This document shows, in pieces, positions 1 to 5,358 of a DNA stretch of 5,358 nucleotides. A program made the translations under genes and the position numbers. This stretch comes from JAAYAY01 sp964429355 (GTDB lineage Bacteria; Planctomycetota; Planctomycetia; Pirellulales; Thermoguttaceae), in NCBI GenBank assembly GCA_964429355.1, contig CAYSCH010000522.1, forward strand, positions 1 through 5,358. The letters are read 5' to 3'. Position 1 is the first letter of the stretch. Each line of letters opens with the position of its first letter. The notes under the pieces were generated by a model. It was not told the DNA's origin, did no database searches, and worked only from the letters and a program-made list of their open reading frames with translations.

Positions 1-344
1 CGGCCGATACCGCCTTGGCCCACCGTGCCGTGGACCGAATAGTGGCTGGCGTAGAAACTTCCCTTGCTGGCCTGCCCCAATTGTTCGAGTGCGGCGAGGA
101 ACGGTGACCGGCTGGAGAGGTGGAGCTTCATCCCGCTGGATTGGAGATGCTCGATGACCTGCTCGACCAGTGTGCGCGGCGTCTCGTCACGACCACCTGC
201 TTGCCCTGCTGCAGATGGGTTGGGGCCGGCGGTCGAACCCTTACGGCGAAAGGCATGCGTCGCGTCGGGGTCCACGCTCACGTCCGGCGGTGCGGCCTCC
301 CGGCGTTCATCGGGCCCAGGAATTTCGGGGACCATGCGATCCAT
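1..344 (-). CDS. Probable Hanks-type serine/threonine protein kinase, N-terminal part only
   Basis: The frame is open from an ATG at 344 to the window edge, giving 115 codons of what must be a longer protein. Residues 1-55 are rich in Pro, Ala, Gly and charged residues and look disordered. Residues 56-100 look like a short helical stretch. Residues 101-115 read HYSVHGTVGQGGIGR, which fits the glycine-rich ATP loop (GxGxxG, here G109, G111 and G114) that opens a Hanks-type kinase domain. Such enzymes phosphorylate Ser/Thr and are numerous in planctomycetes. The catalytic Lys, HRD and DFG motifs lie outside the window, so the assignment rests on one motif. The start at 344 is preceded by GGAGAAGG at 349-356, four bases away; an in-frame ATG at 335 is an alternative with 13-base spacing. 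An in-frame stop at 429-431 limits any extension, and no ATG or GTG lies between. The gene starts 103 bp after the DUF362 stop and may share its transcript. Confidence 0.6.
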   Translation of the reverse strand, partial: MDRMVPEIPGPDERREAAPPDVSVDPDATHAFRRKGSTAGPNPSAAGQAGGRDETPRTLVEQVIEHLQSSGMKLHLSSRSPFLAALEQLGQASKGSFYASHYSVHGTVGQGGIG

Positions 345-447
345 TCTACCTTCTCCGGCCGTCGACGAAAGGGCCGGAAACAGCCGGCGAAAACAGGAAG
401 CGGAGGAACGCGAGGGTCTCCTTCCCCCTCAGGCATACACATAGCTT

Positions 448-1791
448 TCAGACCGGTTCGACCGGGATCAATTCAATCCCCTGGCCGGTTCCCAGGTTGC
501 GGGAATACTTCATTTCCGCCGGGTTGTTCCAGTGCTCGTGAACGCCGAGGCTCTCGAGCCGTTTCTCGGGTGCGGGATGATCGGGGTCGTAGAAGGTGCC
601 CGAAGGCGGGTCGTTCGCCAGGGCCGCTTCATGGAGGTAATCGTCCGCGCCGCTCCGCCGCGGGAAGTCCTCGTATTCTGTTCTGAGGAAGTCGAGGCCC
701 ACCGAGTCGATGGCTACCGGATCCTGCGACGCCAGCAGGCTCGACGTCCACTGACCCTCGAAGGGCGCGAAGGACCATCGCCGGGGCGCCGGGTCCATGG
801 GGTGCAATCCGGAAAAGAGGCTGTCAAGCAGATAGAGGACGGTCTTGCCCCCAAGGTGCGAGTGCCCCATGAGGTCGACTTGCTCCCTGTAGACCTGCGT
901 GGCCTTGGAGAACGAGTTGGTGTGCATGTCGTAGAAGCCTTCCTGGACCGGCCAGCGGACCAGGGAGCCGAAGTGGTTCTTGGCGCACAGCGTCACGCCG
1001 GTGCCGCCGTGGGCCTTCAAATTGGCGAAGTTGATCAGGTACTCCGCCTCGGCGAAGGAGGCCGGCAGGTGATCGATCGCCACGTTCTCCGGGCGGCAGC
1101 TCCAGTACAGGGGCACCGTCGACGACTCGACCTTGATACGGCCAAACTGCCCCGCAAAGTCCTCATACTTCACATGCGGAAAGGCCCCGTGCAGGACGCC
1201 GTAATACTCGTGGACGAGGTAGGCCAGCGTGTCGCCAACGACGATGTTTTCTTCGGCCACGCCGGCACTTCCAACCAGTTGCCGCAACAAGGCCACGATC
1301 ATCTGGGGAGCGGTGTTCATGTAGTCTTGCCGCTTGATGAACGTGTAGGTCTCCGGATTGACGGCCCCTTCCCGCCAGATCATGCCGACCCAGTTGGGCT
1401 TGATCGCGATCCGTTCGCCCGGCCGATATCCCACGTCCCCCTTTCCTCGCCGCTCGTTCAGATGGCAGAAGAGCCTGTCCCAGGCCTTGGCGACCGTGGG
1501 CTCTCCGGTCAGGTTGCAGACAGCCTGCTCCATCATGGCATCGACGCGATCCTGCTTCGTACGGCCGTCCTCCCACCAATGCCCGTCGCCAGGCCCTTTC
1601 CAGTCGGTAACCTGTGGATCGTGGACCCACACGACCCGCCCTGGGTGAATACCCTTGGCCTCGCCGACCGGCCGGAGCGGTTCCGGTTCGGCCGCGGCAG
1701 GCTCAGCCCCCCAGACGCGACTCAGGCCGGCCGCGCCGCCGATCACTGCGGCAGACTGGATGAACAGGCGGCGGTTGACTTCGTGGGTCAT
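448..1791 (-). CDS. Tat-exported DUF362 domain protein, function unknown
   Basis: This is a 447-residue protein of the DUF362 family, which has no settled biochemical role. Residues 1-30 form a twin-arginine signal: R7-R8 in NRRLFIQ, then a hydrophobic stretch AAVIGGAAGL and an Ala-rich c-region, so a folded protein is probably exported across the inner membrane. Family-like blocks follow: IAIKPNW at 128-134, ENIVVGD at 181-187, the conserved core from N254 to G275 (INFANLKAH then KNHFG), and DPVAIDSVGLDFL at 357-369. It has only four cysteines (92, 109, 232, 269) and no CxxCxxC motif, so it lacks the ferredoxin domain fused to some DUF362 proteins. I place the start at 1791 and not 1854, because GGAG at 1799-1802 is well spaced, the Tat motif falls at the N-terminus, and the -10 box at 1844-1849 lies inside the longer frame. 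Bound cofactor and substrate cannot be read from the sequence. Family assignment is fairly sure; function is open. Confidence 0.88.
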   Translation of the reverse strand: MTHEVNRRLFIQSAAVIGGAAGLSRVWGAEPAAAEPEPLRPVGEAKGIHPGRVVWVHDPQVTDWKGPGDGHWWEDGRTKQDRVDAMMEQAVCNLTGEPTVAKAWDRLFCHLNERRGKGDVGYRPGERIAIKPNWVGMIWREGAVNPETYTFIKRQDYMNTAPQMIVALLRQLVGSAGVAEENIVVGDTLAYLVHEYYGVLHGAFPHVKYEDFAGQFGRIKVESSTVPLYWSCRPENVAIDHLPASFAEAEYLINFANLKAHGGTGVTLCAKNHFGSLVRWPVQEGFYDMHTNSFSKATQVYREQVDLMGHSHLGGKTVLYLLDSLFSGLHPMDPAPRRWSFAPFEGQWTSSLLASQDPVAIDSVGLDFLRTEYEDFPRRSGADDYLHEAALANDPPSGTFYDPDHPAPEKRLESLGVHEHWNNPAEMKYSRNLGTGQGIELIPVEPV

Positions 1792-1798
1792 GATACGG

Positions 1799-1802
1799 CT
1801 CC
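1799..1802 (-). promoter_or_regulatory. Ribosome binding site that fixes the DUF362 start
   Basis: On the minus strand GGAG is followed by seven bases and then the ATG at 1791. The two upstream in-frame ATG codons (1854 and 1845) have no comparable purine-rich motif in front of them. Confidence 0.65.
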
Positions 1803-1843
1803 GGAGGCTGGTGATACGGGTCGGAGAGACCAGACGACAGCAC

Positions 1844-1871
1844 ATTATCGGCAACCGTGACCGCGTGTCAA
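1844..1871 (-). promoter_or_regulatory. Sigma-70-type promoter of the DUF362 gene
   Basis: On the minus strand a perfect -35 TTGACA (1866-1871) is separated by 16 bp from GATAAT (1844-1849), one mismatch from the consensus -10. The bases just upstream of the -35 (about 1872-1879, CAAAATCA) are AT-rich in an otherwise GC-rich region and could act as an UP-like element. Transcription would start near 1837, giving a leader of roughly 46 nt before the ATG at 1791. This is the best promoter match in the window. It makes the DUF362 gene independent of leuS upstream. Confidence 0.7.
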
Positions 1872-2154
1872 TGATTTTGAAGACCTGGGCCCCCCCTTAC
1901 AAGACGGTGTGCAGCAGGTGGACGGGGCAGGTATTGGATTCCTCAGGTACAGGTCGGCGTCACGGGACTGTCAGGTCGACCACTGCGAAGTCGTCAGGAT
2001 GGTTCTGGTTCCTCCGGTCCGTATCAGCGAGTTTCGATTGCAGCGAGGGTGAAGGCAACGAACACGGGTAAGGCAGATCGCATAAGAGTCTCCGGGGCAC
2101 CGCAGTATCGCAACTCTAACGAGCCGCACGCCCGGTGTCGAGGGTCGAGCGACC
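1872..2154. other. Intergenic region with no recognisable gene; two overlapping short frames
   Basis: This region lies between the leuS stop and the DUF362 promoter. I see no clear Rho-independent terminator for leuS: the possible stems are short or have long loops, and no T-tract follows. On the minus strand an ATG at 2083, with GGAG six bases before it, opens a 19-codon peptide (MRSALPVFVAFTLAAIETR) ending at 2024; it looks like a bare signal peptide or membrane segment. In the +1 frame, open from a GTG at 2100 to a stop at 1960 (46 codons), the second half is polar and protein-like (contains DRRNQNHPDDFAVVDL). Together they could be a decayed small secreted protein with a frameshift, part of a repeat family, or chance. 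A run of seven C residues lies at 1890-1896. I assign no function. Confidence 0.5.
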
Positions 2155-5022
2155 TCACTTGACCACGAAGTTCACCATTCGTCCGGGAATTACGACGGTC
2201 TTGACGATCTGTTTGCCTTCCAGGTACTCCATTACCTTCGGATCGGCTTTGGCGGCGACCTCGAGAGCGGCCTGGTCGGCGCCGACCGGCACACGGATCC
2301 GGCCGCGGAGTTTGCCCTGGACCTGCACGGGAATCTCCACCGTACTCTCGACCAGGGCCGACTCGTCATAGTCGGGCCACGGCTGGTAGGCCAGGGTGTC
2401 GCCATGGCCCAAAAGCTGCCAGAGTTCTTCGGCCATGTGGGGCGCGTAGGGGGAGAGCATCAGGACGAGCTTCTCCATGGCGGACTTGGGGCGCACGTCT
2501 TCCTTGAGGAAGAAGTTGGTGAACTCCATCATGCGGGCGATGGCCGTATTGAAAGCCATGGAGTCGACGTCGCCGGTCACCGCCTTGATTGTCTTGTGAA
2601 GCATTCGATTCTGCTCACCGGTGAGCGGAGCGTCCCGCACGGCCTCATTCAGCGCCATCGCCTCGCTCCGTTCATCGACGATCATCCGCCAGACGCGGTC
2701 GAGGAAGCTGCGAACGCCGGTGACCCCTTCCATGCTCCACGGCTTGACCGCCTCCAGTGGGCCCATGAACATTTCGTAGAGCCGCAGCGAGTCGGCGCCG
2801 TATTGCCGCACGACCTCGTCCGGATTGACCACGTTGCCGCGGCTCTTGGACATCTTGTAGGCCCGGCTGTCGACCCGGATCGTGGCATTGTCCTTGAGAA
2901 CGAACCCCTCGCCCTGCTTCTCGACGGCCCCAACGTCGACCTTGACCGGCGTGACCAGGTCATTGGTCTTCTTCGAGATGGGCTGGCCGGCCGCGTTGGT
3001 CTTCACGTCGCCCGCGCTCACCCACTCCTGATCGTCGTCCTTGTACCCGGTGAACTCCATCTCGCCCAGGATCATTCCCTGGTTGACCAGCTTCTGGAAG
3101 GGCTCGGTTGTGCTCACGTAGCCATGATCGAAAAGTACCTTGTGCCAGAAGCGGGCATAGAGGAGGTGCAGCACCGCGTGTTCCGCGCCACCCACGTAGA
3201 GGTCGACCGGCATCCAGGCCTTCTCGATCTCGGGATCCACGAGCTTCTCGGAATTCTTCGGATCGAGGAACCGCAGATAGTACCAGCAGGAGCCGGCCCA
3301 CTGGGGCATCGAGTTCGTCTCGCGCTTGTACTTCTTACCGTCGATCGTCACGTACAACCAATCCTCGGGCGCCTGCTCCAGGGGCGGCTCGGGGCTGGCG
3401 TGCGAAAAGTCGAACTTCATTTCGGTCGGCAGGTCGACCGGCAGCTCCTCCGCCGGGATCGCGCGGACCATGCCGGTCAGGTTGCCTTGCTCGTTGAGCT
3501 CATGGAGGATCGGGAAGGGCTCGCCCCAGAAATGCTGACGGCTGAACAGCCAGTCCCGCAATTTGTAGTTGACCGCCCCGCGGCCCAGCCCCTTGGCGGC
3601 CAAGTCTTCGGTGATCTTGGTCTTGAAGGTGTTGGTGGGCAATCCGTCGTATTGACCGGAATTCATGGCCACCCCGAGTTCGGTAAACACCGCCGTGCCG
3701 GCCAGTACGTCGTCCCGGGAAACCTCTTCCGCCTGGCCGGGGTCGACCACTGGGAGGATATCGATCCCGAACTGGCGGGCGAATTCGAAGTCGCGGGTGT
3801 CGTGGGCCGGCACCGCCATGATGGCTCCCGTGCCGTAGCTGATGAGCACGTAGTCCGCCACCCAGATCGGGACCGGCTTGCCGTTGACCGGATTGACTGC
3901 GTAGGAGCCGGTGAAGACGCCGGTCTTCACCTTGGCCAGATCGGTCCGGTCCAGGTCGCTCTTGCGGGCAGCTTCGTCGCAGTAGGCTTTGACAGACTGG
4001 GCCTGATCGGGCTGAGTGAGCCGCTCGACGTATGGATGCTCCGGCGCGATGACCATGTAGGTGGCGCCAAAGAGCGTATCGGGCCGGGTCGTGTAGATCC
4101 GCAGCACGTCGAAGTCGGGTTTCCGTGGAAAACCACCCAACTGGCGGTCGCGGAGCCAGCCCCGGTACTGGCGCTCGTCCGGCTTGCCGTCGTCGCCGGC
4201 GGAGAGGCCGATGAAGAAATCGACCTCGGCCCCGGTGCTGCGCCCGATCCAGTTGCGTTGCAGGGCCTTGATGCCCTCGGACCAGTTGAGCGATTCCAGG
4301 TCCTTCTCAAGGCGGTCGGCGTAGGCCGTGATCCGCAGCATCCATTGGCGGAGCGGGATTCGGATCACCGGATGGCCGCCCCGTTCGCTCACGCCGCCCT
4401 GGACTTCCTCGTTGGCCAGCACGGTTCCCAGTTCCGGGCACCAGTTGACGGGCGCCTCGATCTGGTAGGCCAGTCGATGTTCGTCCTGGTAGCGGCGGAC
4501 GGCCTCGTCGCCTTCCTCCTGGACATCCTCGGGGATCGGCAGCTCGGCGATCGGACGGCCTTTCTGCTGGTCGGGGTCGAACCAGGTGTTGAAGAGTGTG
4601 AGGAAGATGAATTGGGTCCAGCGGAAGTACTCCACGTCGGTCGTGGCCAGTTCGCGGTCCCAGTCGTAGCTGAAGCCCAGCATCTTGAGCTGGCGGCGGA
4701 AGTTGGCGATGTTCTTCTCGGTCGTGGTGCGGGGGTGGGTGCCGGTCTTTTTAGCATGTTGTTCGGCGGGCAGCCCGAAGGCATCCCAGCCCATGGGGTG
4801 CATGACGCTCGCGCCCCGCATCCGCTGGTAGCGGCAGACGATATCGGTGGCCGTATAGCCCTCGGGGTGTCCGACGTGGAGCCCGTCGCCGCTGGGGTAG
4901 GGGAACATGTCGAGCACGTAAACCTTTCGGTTGCCGGGCATCCTGGGGGCGGCGAAGGTATTATGTTTGGCCCAGAAGGCCTGCCATTTGGGTTCGATGA
5001 GTGCCGGATTGTAGCGAGGCAT
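2155..5022 (-). CDS. leuS: Leucine--tRNA ligase (leucyl-tRNA synthetase), complete
   Basis: This class Ia cytoplasmic enzyme charges tRNA-Leu with leucine using ATP. The Rossmann fold carries the HIGH signature as HVGH at 49-52 (after MFPYPSGDGL) and the second signature KMSKS at 723-727. The inserted CP1 editing domain is intact, with TTRPDTLFG at 311-319 and GTGAIMAVPAHDTRDFEF at 397-414; T316 and D411 correspond to the E. coli editing residues T252 and D345, so it should hydrolyse mischarged tRNA. The leucine-specific domain lies about 655-720, followed by the anticodon-binding helices and a normal C-terminal domain ending near VVIPGRMVNFVVK. At 955 residues it is longer than E. coli LeuRS (860), mainly through an insert at about 150-186 and a long segment before KMSKS. 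The first zinc knuckle keeps only C195; the other Cys positions read GGVSERGG. The ATG at 5022 has AGGAG at 5033-5037, ten bases upstream. Confidence 0.99.
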   Translation of the reverse strand: MPRYNPALIEPKWQAFWAKHNTFAAPRMPGNRKVYVLDMFPYPSGDGLHVGHPEGYTATDIVCRYQRMRGASVMHPMGWDAFGLPAEQHAKKTGTHPRTTTEKNIANFRRQLKMLGFSYDWDRELATTDVEYFRWTQFIFLTLFNTWFDPDQQKGRPIAELPIPEDVQEEGDEAVRRYQDEHRLAYQIEAPVNWCPELGTVLANEEVQGGVSERGGHPVIRIPLRQWMLRITAYADRLEKDLESLNWSEGIKALQRNWIGRSTGAEVDFFIGLSAGDDGKPDERQYRGWLRDRQLGGFPRKPDFDVLRIYTTRPDTLFGATYMVIAPEHPYVERLTQPDQAQSVKAYCDEAARKSDLDRTDLAKVKTGVFTGSYAVNPVNGKPVPIWVADYVLISYGTGAIMAVPAHDTRDFEFARQFGIDILPVVDPGQAEEVSRDDVLAGTAVFTELGVAMNSGQYDGLPTNTFKTKITEDLAAKGLGRGAVNYKLRDWLFSRQHFWGEPFPILHELNEQGNLTGMVRAIPAEELPVDLPTEMKFDFSHASPEPPLEQAPEDWLYVTIDGKKYKRETNSMPQWAGSCWYYLRFLDPKNSEKLVDPEIEKAWMPVDLYVGGAEHAVLHLLYARFWHKVLFDHGYVSTTEPFQKLVNQGMILGEMEFTGYKDDDQEWVSAGDVKTNAAGQPISKKTNDLVTPVKVDVGAVEKQGEGFVLKDNATIRVDSRAYKMSKSRGNVVNPDEVVRQYGADSLRLYEMFMGPLEAVKPWSMEGVTGVRSFLDRVWRMIVDERSEAMALNEAVRDAPLTGEQNRMLHKTIKAVTGDVDSMAFNTAIARMMEFTNFFLKEDVRPKSAMEKLVLMLSPYAPHMAEELWQLLGHGDTLAYQPWPDYDESALVESTVEIPVQVQGKLRGRIRVPVGADQAALEVAAKADPKVMEYLEGKQIVKTVVIPGRMVNFVVK

Positions 5023-5051
5023 GTTCGTTCAGCTCCTATAAGAAACCCCCG

Positions 5052-5080
5052 ATTTTACAGGGTTCCGACGAAATCGGCAA
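5052..5080 (-). promoter_or_regulatory. leuS promoter
   Basis: On the minus strand the -35 TTGCCG (5075-5080) and the -10 TAAAAT (5052-5057) are separated by 17 bp. The predicted start lies near 5045, giving a leader of about 22 nt before the leuS ATG. That is too short for a T-box or a leader-peptide attenuator, so leucine-responsive control by those routes is not supported. Confidence 0.6.
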
Positions 5081-5102
5081 TTTGGGCCGACGAATCGTTC
5101 GG
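5065..5102 (-). repeat. 12-bp direct repeat bracketing the leuS -35 box
   Basis: On the minus strand CGATTCGTCGG (5087-5097) and CGATTTCGTCGG (5065-5076) differ by a single inserted T and are offset by 21-22 bp, about two helical turns. Each copy sits within an imperfect palindrome flanked by CCGA and TCGG (5087-5102 and 5065-5077). The inner copy overlaps the promoter spacer and the edge of the -35; the outer copy lies just upstream. The arrangement resembles a two-site operator, but no regulator is identified. Confidence 0.4.
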
Positions 5103-5158
5103 AGGGTCCGAGCCAGGCCGGCAGTGCTGGAAAACCGCCTCGAGGGGTGTGCCCCACC

Positions 5159-5186
5159 TCGACTCGGGCGTGAGATGGTGTAGAAT
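5159..5186 (+). promoter_or_regulatory. Candidate promoter for tRNA-Lys
   Basis: TAGAAT (5181-5186) matches the -10 consensus at five of six bases. TCGACT (5159-5164), 16 bp upstream, matches the -35 at four of six. The start would fall near 5193, leaving a leader of about 84 nt to be removed by RNase P. This is weaker than the other two promoter calls, and I see no better rightward candidate nearer the tRNA. Confidence 0.35.
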
Positions 5187-5276
5187 CGAGGGTTTCCAGG
5201 TCGGGCGCCGCCGGAACCCTTCAGCAGGCCATGGCGAACGCAGTCAGTCGCCACCGTGTCCTGGAGGGTAGCGCAT

Positions 5277-5349
<73 letters not shown>

Positions 5350-5358
5350 CTTGTAAGT

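Noticed and set aside
373..388. GCCGG/CCGGC hairpin upstream of the kinase start
   Set aside because: It has five pairs and is followed by CCTTTC with no U-run; such short stems are common in GC-rich DNA.
412..430. Inverted repeat GAGGG/CCCTC between the DUF362 and kinase genes
   Set aside because: The stem is only five pairs with a nine-base loop and no T-tract follows on the minus strand, so it is not a convincing terminator.
453..465. CCGGT-TCG-ACCGG inverted repeat at the 3' end of the DUF362 gene
   Set aside because: It lies inside the coding sequence, is only five pairs long, and has no T-tract.
64..686. Overlapping plus-strand frames near the left end
   Set aside because: They are rich in Arg, Pro and Gly, have no motif, and lie opposite the kinase start and the DUF362 3' end.
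532..1860. 442-codon open frame on the plus strand
   Set aside because: It is a shadow of the DUF362 gene, with no ribosome site and no recognisable domain.
1890..1896. Run of seven C residues upstream of the DUF362 promoter, considered as a phase-variable tract
   Set aside because: It is short, lies outside the -35 to -10 spacer, and is in no gene, so slippage there would have no obvious effect.
5036..5254. 72-codon minus-strand frame upstream of leuS
   Set aside because: It covers the leuS promoter and repeat pair, is low in recognisable features, and looks like chance open frame.
2404..5271. 955-codon open frame on the plus strand
   Set aside because: It is antisense to leuS, which has every expected motif. 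The open frame is a by-product of high GC and few antisense stops, and its product matches no family I recognise. Its equal length to leuS is coincidence.

Overview
The window reads as ordinary chromosomal sequence from a GC-rich bacterium, most likely a planctomycete. That assignment is an inference. It rests on three things: an apparent Hanks-type Ser/Thr kinase with a long N-terminal extension, a Tat-exported DUF362 protein, and a long-form leucyl-tRNA synthetase whose first zinc knuckle is degenerate, a form I associate with Planctomycetota and Bacteroidota. I see no mobile element, CRISPR array, phage gene or defence cassette.

Layout from left to right. Positions 1-344 (minus) hold the first 115 codons of a probable Ser/Thr protein kinase, cut by the window edge just after its glycine-rich loop. 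Positions 448-1791 (minus) hold a 447-residue DUF362 protein with a twin-arginine signal peptide. A near-consensus sigma-70 promoter at 1844-1871 drives it, and its position argues against the longer reading frame that begins at 1854. Positions 1872-2154 contain no recognisable gene, only two overlapping short frames of unclear status. Positions 2155-5022 (minus) hold leuS, complete at 955 codons. Positions 5023-5276 form a divergent regulatory region with a good leuS promoter, a 12-bp direct repeat around its -35 box, and a weaker rightward promoter candidate. Positions 5277-5349 (plus) hold tRNA-Lys(TTT), complete but without an encoded CCA.

How the genes relate. leuS and the tRNA-Lys gene are both translation functions and are transcribed away from each other from a shared 254-bp region. 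The DUF362 gene has its own promoter and is probably independent of leuS. The kinase gene follows it after 103 bp with no convincing terminator or promoter between them, so the two may be co-transcribed. Nothing in the sequence ties the kinase functionally to the DUF362 protein. The points most worth a second look are the repeat pair at the leuS promoter, the corrected start of the DUF362 gene, and the short frames at 1960-2100.
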